In this document: positions 54,051 to 63,851 of the stretch, one piece after another
How positions within the stretch are numbered: position 1 is the first letter of the stretch
Layout: each line of letters begins with the position of its first letter
Assembly (NCBI GenBank): GCA_014730275.1
Contig: WJIL01000132.1
Span: 1 to 64,000 of the forward strand
Direction: 5' to 3'
Source of the DNA: Candidatus Lokiarchaeota archaeon
GTDB taxonomy: Archaea; Asgardarchaeota; Thorarchaeia; Thorarchaeales; Thorarchaeaceae
Length of the DNA stretch: 64,000 bases
The notes under the pieces: model-generated
The model's database searches: none
The model's input: only the letters and a program-made list of their open reading frames with translations
What the model was told of the DNA's origin: nothing
Made by a program: the position numbers and the translations under genes

Positions 54051-54057
54051 TTTTATA
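54051..54057 (-). promoter_or_regulatory. TATA box TATAAAA for the structured RNA
   Basis: On the minus strand the sequence reads TTGTATAAAAC in an AT-rich context, about 25 nt before the sharp rise in GC content. It is the best TATA box in the window by eye. The remaining spacer, 54058-54311, is AT-rich and I see nothing else in it. Confidence 0.55.
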
Positions 54058-54311
54058 CAAATCTTACACTTTTTCACTCCGATTTTTTAGGATTTTTGTA
54101 AAATTTGCCTATTCTTGAATTGTTGAATGCTGTTGCTTTTAGTACAGCTACGTTCACCATTTCCTTCTCAACCAGATTTTCAGTGATTTTCCCATGTACA
54201 CAACAAATTGGTTTTCGGCGTAGAACAAAAGCCACTTGAATAGAGAATACGATTATGTTTGCAAAAGACGATTGAAAGGCTTCGAATTTCACTTGCTTGA
54301 GGGTTACTACA

Positions 54312-55679
54312 ATGTCACGGGACTGCACTCAGCTAGTTATCAGTATCGCAATATTGCTTGCTTCTACTCAACTACTTTTGGTGGATGGCTTGAATATGGC
54401 AATAACGAGCAATGATTCATCAGAGTCCCTGAAACCACTCTATGATACTACCTGGAGATATTCGGTGCGCAACGTTTTTCCTGATGTTCCACCTGAATTC
54501 GAGAATGCCACAATAATGTTTCGGGACTTGAAAACTGATGCTGATGGTTTTGTATATGTCCTGTGTGATGTATCCTCAAGCTATGAGTATTACAAAGCCG
54601 AAGGAAAATATTTCTCATATCAGTTACTGCTCAAATACGATGCACAGCTGCGTCTTATCTGGACCCAAATAACTGACAACCAAACCGGTCCCAGTATGAT
54701 GACCATTCACAATGGATTCATCTATACTGCGAAATACGGGACCCATATATCAAACGGTGCTTCTACCATTGCTCTGGTTGTTTCAAAGTGGGCATTGAGG
54801 GGAGAGAGAATATGGCAATCTGTTTTGTCTCAGATACTTGTTCGTCAACCACCAGCGATAGCAATTGCTCCCGACGATAGCGTTTATGTTTGGTTGACGT
54901 ATTTCAACCTACGTTGTCCCCTTCCCTACAATTCGATTTTCTTGAAGTTTGATTCATCTGGTTCTTTGTTGTGGAACAAGACAAGCACTATCCAGTCTCA
55001 TGCTTCGCGGGGTGAATTTGTAATACGGAACGATTCCATGTATACACATACCGAAATTGTCGAAAAACGTGATTTGTCCTGCGAACCACTCTGGAACATC
55101 AGTTTTCACTCGAATGTCAGGGAAGTTGACGACACAGGGAACATCTATTTGGCGAAAACGCGCTCAAAGAATCAGACAGAGAAGGCTGAGCTTGTAATTA
55201 GTAAATGGGATTCCCATGGAACTCAGGTATGGAACTCAAGCTTCTCTCAAGAGTTTGAGCATGGAACCTATTGGTCTTTTGAATGCAGAGACATGGCTAT
55301 TGGACGAAATCGAAGTACAGTTGTAATGCTGAAGGGGTTACATTCTGACAATAACTATCATCTAGTTAAGTTCAATTGTGAAGGTCATTTCCTTTGGGAC
55401 AAGATGATCGAAGATGAAACTTGGGCCCCTGATTGGCATCCTAGACCAACAATCCAGTCAAGCAGCACCGGATTGGCATACATACCATTTTCGTCAAGTC
55501 AGCGAGAGAAATTGGCCATTTATGCCTTTGAAGTGGGTCCTTACGATATCCCTTTTGAATCTTCAACGCTCTTGGTTATCGTTACTGGAACAGGACTAGG
55601 TATAATCATTATCGCCGTAGCAATTTACCTTCGCAAATACATTGTAACCGAACAAATTCAAATGAACCCATTTGATTGA
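54312..55679 (+). CDS. Secreted beta-propeller-like surface protein with C-terminal anchor
   Basis: From ATG 54312 (the frame begins at TTG 54297) there is a signal segment (about residues 6-25), then an ectodomain with repeats of the type KYDAQLRLIWTQ, KFDSSGSLLWNKT, KWDSHGTQVWNSS and KFNCEGHFLWDK. These are propeller blades of the SBBP/PQQ-like kind, with many Asn-x-Ser/Thr sites. A membrane helix (about 423-446) and a short cytoplasmic tail end it. The 455 residues have no catalytic motif; a binding or structural surface role is likely. Confidence 0.75.
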   Translation: MSRDCTQLVISIAILLASTQLLLVDGLNMAITSNDSSESLKPLYDTTWRYSVRNVFPDVPPEFENATIMFRDLKTDADGFVYVLCDVSSSYEYYKAEGKYFSYQLLLKYDAQLRLIWTQITDNQTGPSMMTIHNGFIYTAKYGTHISNGASTIALVVSKWALRGERIWQSVLSQILVRQPPAIAIAPDDSVYVWLTYFNLRCPLPYNSIFLKFDSSGSLLWNKTSTIQSHASRGEFVIRNDSMYTHTEIVEKRDLSCEPLWNISFHSNVREVDDTGNIYLAKTRSKNQTEKAELVISKWDSHGTQVWNSSFSQEFEHGTYWSFECRDMAIGRNRSTVVMLKGLHSDNNYHLVKFNCEGHFLWDKMIEDETWAPDWHPRPTIQSSSTGLAYIPFSSSQREKLAIYAFEVGPYDIPFESSTLLVIVTGTGLGIIIIAVAIYLRKYIVTEQIQMNPFD

Positions 55680-55742
55680 TACTTAATCTGAACTAGTTCG
55701 GTGGGTATTTACTCGCGGATTCCGAGTGCTATCTTTTTATGA

Positions 55743-57098
55743 TTGAGCACCGAATACACGGTGTGGGGCAAGCGAGCAAATCACTTCATAGCAGGGGATT
55801 ACCAGATGCTTGAGAAAATACTTACCGATGGCTTCAAACGGACGCTTAGAACCCTCTTTACAGATATTCAGAATCAACTGGATCGTCGTGACGAGCAGGA
55901 ATTCGCTCATGACGAAGAAAGAATAAGAGAGGAACTACTTGATGTCATCGAAACTTTTCCCTCCGCCACAGAGTTGGATGAAGATTACTATGTTGCAGCT
56001 GTTGACGGCTCGGGAACAGATAGTCTCATGCAACTAGATGATGTTCGAATCCATCTGCTCAGTACTGCGACGGTGGTTGTTAATACAAACACTTTAAGTG
56101 GCAAGCCTTTTGAGCCTCTTGATTCCGAGACAATCGAACCGCAATTGGGAGATCAACCGCATCTAGATCCGCACTGGCATTCAGGCATTCGCGGTGATGC
56201 CAAAAAGAAGATGGCCGAAAAACTTGAAGACATTTATCCTAGTAAATTCATGAGCGGATTGGTCTTACCCTTTTTTAGGGACTACTATGATGAAAACATT
56301 CAGTCGGTTTCTGACCTAAGAGGAACACAATACGCTGAATACCTGCCAGATTTGCGAAATATGCATGCTCTCATTTCTGGAGAACGTGGGTTTTCGAATT
56401 CTTTTGTGCACGACGAATTGCGCAAGTCTTCTGAGTATGCCGCCGCAAGACATGTTTTGACCAGCGAAATTTCACCAAAATTCTTGTTGCTGGACGGGGC
56501 ATTGTACGTCTATATGCACCCTCGAAAGCGATTCCCTTCTATGCCAAGTGGTTTCATGTTGCGAGAACTCTGCGAACTTGCAAGGAAGAAGGGTGTTATT
56601 TTGGGTGCCGTGAGCAAACATCATACCATTCCCTTTGCGCATCGTATAGCTATGATTGCCAGAAAGGAGTATGGACCAAATGCAAAATGGTTCTGTCGTC
56701 TTCCTAGCGAGGAAGATCCTGGTGGTGGTTTGCACATCTACACTGACAGAACATATATCCCACCACGATTGGGCGTTCCCTATCTATACAGCTTCTCTAC
56801 CGAGAATCGCCCCTCTCGGATCGATTTCGATAGAATGTGGTGGTTAGAGAACATATTTGTCAAAGGTGATCCTGTCACTACCCGAAAGAATGAGAAGGAA
56901 CTCTTCAGAGAAATCGAGTTTATGTCCCGGGACGCCCGCTGGTATGGGTACCCCGTGCCACTTGCCCTAGCCCATGAGAAATGCAAACTTCGCTATGAAG
57001 ATGTGAAGCTTGCTCAAGAGGTATGCAGGGAAGTACGGCATGAAATGGAGTTGGGTTCAGAGAAGACTTCTCCAATGCGAGATGACTATAATCTGTAG
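55743..57098 (+). CDS. nurA: NurA 5'-3' nuclease
   Basis: Nuclease that resects DNA ends together with HerA. The first conserved acidic motif is YYVAAVDGSGTDS (Asp near residue 87), and later conserved blocks include LLLDGALYVYM, RELCELARKKGVILGAVSKHH and YPVPLALAHEKCKL. The 451 residues are near the upper end of the family. It opens the NurA-HerA-Mre11-Rad50 operon and is followed by HerA 19 bp later. The start codon is TTG 55743. Confidence 0.9.
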   Translation: MSTEYTVWGKRANHFIAGDYQMLEKILTDGFKRTLRTLFTDIQNQLDRRDEQEFAHDEERIREELLDVIETFPSATELDEDYYVAAVDGSGTDSLMQLDDVRIHLLSTATVVVNTNTLSGKPFEPLDSETIEPQLGDQPHLDPHWHSGIRGDAKKKMAEKLEDIYPSKFMSGLVLPFFRDYYDENIQSVSDLRGTQYAEYLPDLRNMHALISGERGFSNSFVHDELRKSSEYAAARHVLTSEISPKFLLLDGALYVYMHPRKRFPSMPSGFMLRELCELARKKGVILGAVSKHHTIPFAHRIAMIARKEYGPNAKWFCRLPSEEDPGGGLHIYTDRTYIPPRLGVPYLYSFSTENRPSRIDFDRMWWLENIFVKGDPVTTRKNEKELFREIEFMSRDARWYGYPVPLALAHEKCKLRYEDVKLAQEVCREVRHEMELGSEKTSPMRDDYNL

Positions 57099-57117
57099 CT
57101 ATTGATGGTGCGAGATA

Positions 57118-58875
57118 ATGAAATTGGACAAAACGAAACTGGGTGAACATTTTGGTAAGGTTGGCACAGGCAACCAGACACATTTGGGAATTATGGGAAC
57201 AAACCGAGACATTGCCGTTGGTGAGATTTTCATGGTGTATTCTTCCCGTGATAATAACGAACGCATTTTCTTCTTCCGTGTGCTGGGGCTAGAAAACTAC
57301 CTAAGACAAGTTGAGAACCTCTCCAAAGTAGCGGGGACACTCATGGTCGAGGGCGATTCATATTTGTCAGGTATTGAACGAAACATGCTTCTTTCTGTTG
57401 AAGGTAGACTACTAGGATATGCAGAACAGCGTGGAGGCAAATGGGTCTTTAATTCCCCTCGACGACTACCTGATCATCTTGCTGATGTCTATCGTCCTAT
57501 ATCGGGCAAATCAGACCCCTTGGTTCGAGATATGCTTGCATCCCAAACAGGCGGCGAAATCTATTGTGGAGATTTGCAAGTTGGGGAATCTACCCTTCAA
57601 GTACCAGTTAACATGGATGCAAAATATTTGCCAATGCATGTTGGTATTTTTGGTGCAACTGGGGCTGGAAAAAGCAACCTTATGATGGTCCTAATCAAAT
57701 CATTCATTGATGCGAATCTTAAGGCATCGAGGGGTAACGATGATGTTACGAAGCTCTCGGCTTTTTGTATAGATCCTCATGATGAATTTGCTAGTGGGGT
57801 AGATGACTATGGAATACAAGATATAGTTGAGAATATGGATGAACAGACACGGTTAACTGTTTTTGGTGATTTTTACTATCTTACAACCCATCTAGCTGCT
57901 ACTAGCAGAGAAATACGACGGTACGCTAGGGAGCTACGCATTTTATGGAGCGAGATCAAGCCAAGAGATTTGTATTCCATAATGGATTTCACGAATCAAA
58001 TGGGTGCCTTCATTGATGGCCAGTATTCCAACTCTGGAGAGGATTGGATAGCTGATATTCTTGGTATGGATGAACCGCCTGGGGGGACAACAAAAGCGAC
58101 ATTCCGTGCTGTAAAGAGGCGGCTTCGTTTTGTTGAACGTTCTCCAGTTTTTGCTAAATCTGGAAGTTCCGTTCTAGCTGATATTTTCGAAGCTATGGAA
58201 ACCGGAAAAATACTGGTTGTCAATACGAGTCTTATGGGCGATATGGAACAGTTTCTTCTGACTACAGTAGTGACTCGAACCCTTTCAGATCTTCGACGGG
58301 CACTAAAAAGCAGTGGAAACCTTGGGGACTTTGAAAAGCAGGGTGAGAAACGGCTACCTGCTAGTTTCTTCAGTAAAGTCAAGAAGAAAGCTAAATCCTT
58401 CTATGGTGTTAGTGGAACCACCAATGAATCGCCGGTTATGGATCCGAAGAATCTCCCTGTAATTCAGGTTACTGTGGAGGAGGCACCGTCTATTCTAAAC
58501 CCTGAGCTGATGCGCGGTCGGTCCGTCTTCAAAGACATCTCAAGACAAGGCCGGAAGTTCAATATTGGGTTGTTGGTTATCAGTCAACAGGTGAGTGTCC
58601 TAGATAATGTGATACTGAGCCAGATGAATACGGAAATCAACCTGAGATTGGGAAACGAACGTGAAATAGCCTCCTGCATTGAGAATGCCAGTGTCAATAT
58701 AGCTGGATTCGAAAACGAGTTCCGGGTAATGTCACGAGGAGAAGCTATACTCACTGCTTCTTACAGAGAAATGCCAATCCCTGTAAAAATACCGCTTTTC
58801 GATGACATCTATAGGCGTGATAAAGGAAATTACAAAAGCAACTCTGGAAATGACCCCGAAGAGTATATCATCTGA
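57118..58875 (+). CDS. herA: HerA DNA-translocase/helicase
   Basis: Hexameric FtsK-like ATPase that drives NurA along DNA. An N-terminal HAS-barrel (about 1-110) precedes the ATPase core with Walker A GATGAGKSN (from residue 179), the acidic FCIDPHDEFA, the Walker B-type VIQVTVEEAPSIL and a conserved Arg/sensor stretch (LLVISQQVSVLDNVILSQMNTEI). 585 residues, full length. Mre11 begins 2 bp after its stop. Confidence 0.94.
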   Translation: MKLDKTKLGEHFGKVGTGNQTHLGIMGTNRDIAVGEIFMVYSSRDNNERIFFFRVLGLENYLRQVENLSKVAGTLMVEGDSYLSGIERNMLLSVEGRLLGYAEQRGGKWVFNSPRRLPDHLADVYRPISGKSDPLVRDMLASQTGGEIYCGDLQVGESTLQVPVNMDAKYLPMHVGIFGATGAGKSNLMMVLIKSFIDANLKASRGNDDVTKLSAFCIDPHDEFASGVDDYGIQDIVENMDEQTRLTVFGDFYYLTTHLAATSREIRRYARELRILWSEIKPRDLYSIMDFTNQMGAFIDGQYSNSGEDWIADILGMDEPPGGTTKATFRAVKRRLRFVERSPVFAKSGSSVLADIFEAMETGKILVVNTSLMGDMEQFLLTTVVTRTLSDLRRALKSSGNLGDFEKQGEKRLPASFFSKVKKKAKSFYGVSGTTNESPVMDPKNLPVIQVTVEEAPSILNPELMRGRSVFKDISRQGRKFNIGLLVISQQVSVLDNVILSQMNTEINLRLGNEREIASCIENASVNIAGFENEFRVMSRGEAILTASYREMPIPVKIPLFDDIYRRDKGNYKSNSGNDPEEYII

Positions 58876-58877
58876 GG

Positions 58878-60197
58878 ATGGCTAAGTTGGAAGCGCGAAT
58901 AGCACACATCTCTGATACACATCTTGGCGCAAGATTTCGAGAAGGCGTCAAACACAACGCTTGGCGTGTTGAGATGAGAAGCCGTCTCTTAGAGCATGAT
59001 TTCTATGATCAATTTGAAGAGGTTTTCACCAAAATCGCCAATTTGGACCCTTTACCCGACATAGTCGTACATGCTGGAGATTTGTACGATTCTCCATGGG
59101 AAAACAATCCATCACAACCTCCAGTAGTTGCTCAAGAAACCGCCTTATCCGTTATGAAGAAATTCACAGAAGATACTGGAATACCAATCCTCATCATAGA
59201 AGGTAACCACGGTCTTTATCGGACGTTGGATGTTTCTCTTCTGGATTCGTTAGAGATGTCAATCCCGGGCTTAGATGTAGCCACTCAGATGGATTTGAAG
59301 AAGGCATTTGCCAACGGAGAACCGTTGGTTCATTCCTATGAAAACGTGGATGTGTACTGCTATCCATTTCTGGAATATTCAGTTCTTGAGAAGAGTAACA
59401 ATGTGGCCAATTTCAATGACTGGATTCTCACTCACCAGAAACCTGCTAGTGACCGCTTATCGATTGCAGTTGCACATGGTATGACTTTGGATCGCTCTCT
59501 TTACGAACAGATGTTTAGTTTAGGGTATGATTATCTTGCTCTTGGTCATGACCATCACCAACGCAAGTACTCAGATAGAGCTTGGTATGCAGGTTCAACT
59601 GAAAGATGGCGGTTTGATGAGGCGAAGCATGAAAAAGGCTTCTTGGTTGTTGATTTGAAATCAGGAGAAATACCCGATGTTCAACCCCACCAGCTGGAGT
59701 TTTCGCGTCCTGTATACAATGAGAGAATCAGGATAGAGAAAGACGCCACCATCGAATCGCTAATTGAACATGTGGAAGGTTGGCTAGTAGATAACGGAAT
59801 TCGTGGCAATTGGAATCCTGACACAGCTGCACGAGTGAGATTGGTGTTCGAAGGCAAATCAACAAAGCTGAGCTCGATGGAGCTCAATATGGCAATGGAA
59901 ACATTGCGGATGAGGCTACTATCCCAAGACTCAGGTTATAATCTCGTTCAGCTGGTGTGGAGTATAAAACAAGAAGACATGGAACATGTAAAGGCCGCTT
60001 ACCCTGAAATTCAAAGCGAGTATCTTATTGAGGATCCAGAAACCGATTTCAAGAACTACCTTGGAACATTGGAGATTGATGAATCGTTAGATGTTGATAC
60101 TCTTGTTGCAATTACTGTACGAGCTCTACGGACTTCAGTTAATCCTGACAAAGACAAACTCGTTTATGATGACCTGCTGGAGGATGGAATAGAATGA
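58878..60197 (+). CDS. mre11: Mre11 DNA double-strand-break nuclease
   Basis: All phosphoesterase motifs of Mre11 are visible in order: HISDTHLG, VHAGDLYD, IEGNHGLY, VAHGMT and LGHDHHQRKY. They bind two manganese ions. After about residue 290 comes the capping and Rad50-binding region. 439 residues. Its stop overlaps the ATG of Rad50 (ATGA at 60194-60197), which couples their translation. It acts in end resection and repair. Confidence 0.94.
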   Translation: MAKLEARIAHISDTHLGARFREGVKHNAWRVEMRSRLLEHDFYDQFEEVFTKIANLDPLPDIVVHAGDLYDSPWENNPSQPPVVAQETALSVMKKFTEDTGIPILIIEGNHGLYRTLDVSLLDSLEMSIPGLDVATQMDLKKAFANGEPLVHSYENVDVYCYPFLEYSVLEKSNNVANFNDWILTHQKPASDRLSIAVAHGMTLDRSLYEQMFSLGYDYLALGHDHHQRKYSDRAWYAGSTERWRFDEAKHEKGFLVVDLKSGEIPDVQPHQLEFSRPVYNERIRIEKDATIESLIEHVEGWLVDNGIRGNWNPDTAARVRLVFEGKSTKLSSMELNMAMETLRMRLLSQDSGYNLVQLVWSIKQEDMEHVKAAYPEIQSEYLIEDPETDFKNYLGTLEIDESLDVDTLVAITVRALRTSVNPDKDKLVYDDLLEDGIE

Positions 60198-62281
60198 AGC
60201 TCCTCTCTATTGAACTACAGAATTTCAAACCCTTTAGGAATCTGAAGCTTCCCGAACAAGGGGGGGAGTTACCTGAAGGTCTAATTCTCATTCAGGGTCG
60301 CAATTCTAGCGGGAAGTCGAGCCTTTTCGAAGCTATTCTTTGGGGTTTTTGGGGCCCTGGTGCAGTGAATTTGACGAATGAAGAACTAATCAGTTTCACC
60401 TCGTCATTTTGTAAAGTCAAGCTTTTGTTTGAAGTTGCAGGCACTGAATACAAAATAGATCGGTCGTATGACCCTGCGACGGGCATGGATGTAGCAATCT
60501 TTGCTCGTAAAGGCAAAAAGTGGAAGCGTCTTGCACATAAGAGTAAATCTGTCGAGCGCCGGCTTGAGAAAATATTGAACTTGGACTGGGGCCAAGCCCG
60601 TGATACACTGCTGGTACGTCAAGGTGAGGTTTCCCGTATAGCCAATGCTACTCCTGCCAAACTCAGGGACCTGCTCATTGACATATACAATATTGGGTTA
60701 CTCAATGATATGTCAGATCACATAAATCATCTTGAGTCAGATCTTGAAGCACGCTTTCGAAGTCTTGAGGTAGATTATGTCAAGCCATCTCATATTGAAG
60801 ATCAAATAGAAGCAACGCAAAAGCGGGAAGAACGTCTTCAGAAATCACTCAAAGAGAAACAGGATGAAATATCCAGTACAAAGAATCTATTGGCCCGATT
60901 ACCCTCATCGCGTGAATTGGACAATATCCGCAACACAATCGATGAACTAGAGCACAAGAAAACCGATTACGAACGTGCCGTTACCAATAGAGATGAGTAT
61001 TTGGAAAATGCAGGGCTAGTGAGTGCTGAAGTAGAAGTTGTGAAAGCGAGATACGAGTCTCTGAAGAAAGAATCCAAGCGAATTCGTTCTAGACGGAAGG
61101 AGCTTGAGAATGAGATATCCTCAATTGACCGTGAGATGGGCGAGATACTGGGAACAAGAAAGGACCTTCTAAAGAAAATCAATACGCTTGAGGGGTCTGC
61201 TGAAACAGATGAAGAAGGAAAGAGCGTGTGCCCGACCTGTTCTAAGCCTCTCTCTGAGAACGAGAAAGAAGACATTCTGAGCGACTATCATAAGCGAATC
61301 AACGAGGGCAAGTCGAGGTACAAAGAGCTGAAAGCAAAGCGATCTAGTCTAAAATCAGAAGTTGAAGATATTGATGTAAGGTTGGAAAAAGTAACAAAGG
61401 CAATTGAAGCAGTAACCGGAATAAAGGAGAAGCAGAAGGATGTGGATGAAGCTTCAGAGGTGGTTACAAAGTTGTCCGAGGAATTAGAGCAGGCTGTTGC
61501 TGATATCGGCGTTGATGAAATTGACAAACTGCTTGATAAGCACGATGTCGAAAGTATTGTTGAATTGCAACGGAAAATCGCAGTTCTCAGCAGTAGTGTC
61601 TCATCCCTTGAGAGAAATTACAATGAGATTGAGGATAATATTTCGGAAGAACACAAACGCATATCTGAGCTTGAACAGAAAAAGTCTAAGATGAAAGATA
61701 TCGGCAAAGAAATAGATCGCCTCAAAGAACTCAACACTCATGCCAAATATGTTCGGCGAAAATTGGTCAAAGGATTCGTCGCTGATTATGTGTTTCAAAA
61801 ACGACTTATCGGTATTATTCGAGGTGCGACAAACCAGTATGTACGGGCATTCACTGGCGGTCAGTACACCAATGTTGACTTAGAGCCAACTGCTGCAAGA
61901 GGTAGGTCTGGACCTGGCCTTTCTCTGGTTCTATGGGATGATCGCGACAATGCTCGAAAGAACGCATCTCAACTTAGTTTTGGAGATCGGACTGCGATAA
62001 GTCTAGGTCTGAGACTAGGCATCAGTAGAACAATGAGCGGTATTCGTCCCTTGAAAGAGAGTCCTGCTATAGCTCCTCGGGTGAGATCAGTTCTGCTGGA
62101 TGAACCACTTGGTGGTTTGGATGAGCAACGAAGAAGCTCTGTAGTACGGACTCTGGTCAATGATGAAAGCTTTGAGCAGATTATGTTGATAACCCATACC
62201 GATGTCCAGGAGTGGGAAGGGGTACCCACAATCGATATCACAAAAAGCGGTAAGACGAGTACCGCAACTCTCCAGATGTAG
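60194..62281 (+). CDS. rad50: Rad50 ATPase
   Basis: Walker A is GRNSSGKSS (about residues 35-43), Q-loop and LLVRQGEVSRI follow, then coiled coil on both sides of the zinc hook CPTC (C346 and C349), and Walker B VLLDEPLGGLDEQ. The 695 residues are short for Rad50 (commonly about 850-900), so the coiled-coil arms are short. The ABC signature reads LSFGDRTA instead of LSGGE. It is the last gene of the resection operon, overlapping Mre11. Confidence 0.93.
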   Translation: MKLLSIELQNFKPFRNLKLPEQGGELPEGLILIQGRNSSGKSSLFEAILWGFWGPGAVNLTNEELISFTSSFCKVKLLFEVAGTEYKIDRSYDPATGMDVAIFARKGKKWKRLAHKSKSVERRLEKILNLDWGQARDTLLVRQGEVSRIANATPAKLRDLLIDIYNIGLLNDMSDHINHLESDLEARFRSLEVDYVKPSHIEDQIEATQKREERLQKSLKEKQDEISSTKNLLARLPSSRELDNIRNTIDELEHKKTDYERAVTNRDEYLENAGLVSAEVEVVKARYESLKKESKRIRSRRKELENEISSIDREMGEILGTRKDLLKKINTLEGSAETDEEGKSVCPTCSKPLSENEKEDILSDYHKRINEGKSRYKELKAKRSSLKSEVEDIDVRLEKVTKAIEAVTGIKEKQKDVDEASEVVTKLSEELEQAVADIGVDEIDKLLDKHDVESIVELQRKIAVLSSSVSSLERNYNEIEDNISEEHKRISELEQKKSKMKDIGKEIDRLKELNTHAKYVRRKLVKGFVADYVFQKRLIGIIRGATNQYVRAFTGGQYTNVDLEPTAARGRSGPGLSLVLWDDRDNARKNASQLSFGDRTAISLGLRLGISRTMSGIRPLKESPAIAPRVRSVLLDEPLGGLDEQRRSSVVRTLVNDESFEQIMLITHTDVQEWEGVPTIDITKSGKTSTATLQM

Positions 62282-62342
62282 AATTCTCTCTTTTGTTACT
62301 TGAGAAAAAAGGTTAATGTAGCTGATACCAACTGTAGAGTAC

Positions 62343-63845
62343 ATGAGCTACAGAAATCGGGCCAAGAAACTCATCTTCAAATACGGCCCTCTTGTATTGA
62401 TTCTACTGGTGGGGCTAGCTGTCTGGGTACGGGTGTTCACTACTGCCGTAGCTCATTACTTGGAGACGCCAATCTGGAATAGACGGGGTGTCTGGCTGGG
62501 CCCAGGTGTTGAACCAGGTGAGTTCCAATTATTCGGCTTCACTATACCGTACCAGTTTGAAGGATACACAGACTACAGTTTCTTCTACGCTCATTGGGGT
62601 CACAATATCCTGCGGGGTGTCCTCCCCTACGGCGAGGAATTCGGTCATATTGTGATTGATGGGGTGGAGAATAACAATGGACTCTACATGTTTCCGCCAT
62701 ATACGGCTCTATTCTACGGTCTTGGGATTCTGATTCCTGTTGATGATTGGGGGATCGGTCTACTAATCGCCGTCTGCGGCTACCTTACTGCATTTCCTGT
62801 GTACGGAATAGCCAAGGAGTTATCATCAAATAGGCGGGTTGGTGAGATTGCAGCTCTAACATACTTGCTCAATCCACTTACTCTGTATCATACCACCTAT
62901 CTCTGGACCAATACTGCCCCCTTCATATTGGCTTTCTTCACGGGCTATTGTCTCCTGCTGCGGAATCACAAATCCTTGGGAACTTTCTGTCTTGTAACCG
63001 CTGCATTGTTCAAACAGACGGCGTGGTTCTTTGCCTTCCCACTTGTTATGCACCTTTTGGTTAAGCCCCGCCCGGCATCGGAGGAGAAAGGACTGGAATT
63101 ACCCCCCGATGAATCTGAAGAATCTTGGTTGGAATATCTCATCAGTAGAATTGACATTCTTAGCTTTGCGAAAAACGCATTGCTAGCCTGTATTTACGCT
63201 GCTATGGTTCTATTGCCCTTCTACTTGGCTCAGCCTCAGATGATTCAATTTCTCTTGCTTGCTGCTGGTGGGTTTCCACTAGAATCATTTACTGAACCTC
63301 CAAATTATGGGCAGCCAATGCGCTTTCAGGTTCTTCCCGTCGTAGCTGGTAGACCTGGTCTTGCAATGATACTCGATGAAATCATATCAAGTGGTGCTCT
63401 TCTCTGGTTTGGTGTGGTCATATTTGCTGGTCTGATGCTGATTGAAGACAAGGAAGAGGGTCATGTGCAACAGTATCTTGGGAGAATCCTGTTCCTGATG
63501 ATGCTCATGCTGTTCTGGGTGCATTTAATGGGACCTAGGGGAGTATTCAAGTACTACTTCACGTTGTTTATCCCATTCTTTTCGATTTTTTCTTCAGCAT
63601 CTATGATTCAGCAATGTGACGACCAAGTCAATGTATCACTCTCCATGATGTGGTTTCCGTTCGTTGCAACTTTGCTCATTCTGATTCCCCCGCGAAATAT
63701 CTACCTCATCTTTGTTCTAGCATTGTTTATTTGCTATCTATTTGCCGGTCCTATTGGAAAGCTATGGCAGATGGTCACTAAACCCTTCAAGAGACTGGTT
63801 CCGCAATCTTTTTCGGATCGAATATTATCCCGCTTTCGTGAATAG
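62343..63845 (+). CDS. GT-C-like polytopic membrane protein
   Basis: About 500 residues with a basic N-terminus (NRAKKLIFK) and roughly 11-12 membrane helices. The first extracytoplasmic loop (about 45-115) has acidic and aromatic residues (YTDYSFFYAHW, LPYGEEFGHI), as in GT-C glycosyltransferases that use lipid-linked sugars. A charged cytoplasmic loop (about 240-265) splits the helices. The exact family is uncertain. It lies 61 bp after Rad50, probably its own transcript, with another membrane protein following. Confidence 0.7.
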   Translation: MSYRNRAKKLIFKYGPLVLILLVGLAVWVRVFTTAVAHYLETPIWNRRGVWLGPGVEPGEFQLFGFTIPYQFEGYTDYSFFYAHWGHNILRGVLPYGEEFGHIVIDGVENNNGLYMFPPYTALFYGLGILIPVDDWGIGLLIAVCGYLTAFPVYGIAKELSSNRRVGEIAALTYLLNPLTLYHTTYLWTNTAPFILAFFTGYCLLLRNHKSLGTFCLVTAALFKQTAWFFAFPLVMHLLVKPRPASEEKGLELPPDESEESWLEYLISRIDILSFAKNALLACIYAAMVLLPFYLAQPQMIQFLLLAAGGFPLESFTEPPNYGQPMRFQVLPVVAGRPGLAMILDEIISSGALLWFGVVIFAGLMLIEDKEEGHVQQYLGRILFLMMLMLFWVHLMGPRGVFKYYFTLFIPFFSIFSSASMIQQCDDQVNVSLSMMWFPFVATLLILIPPRNIYLIFVLALFICYLFAGPIGKLWQMVTKPFKRLVPQSFSDRILSRFRE

Positions 63846-63851
63846 GGGATC

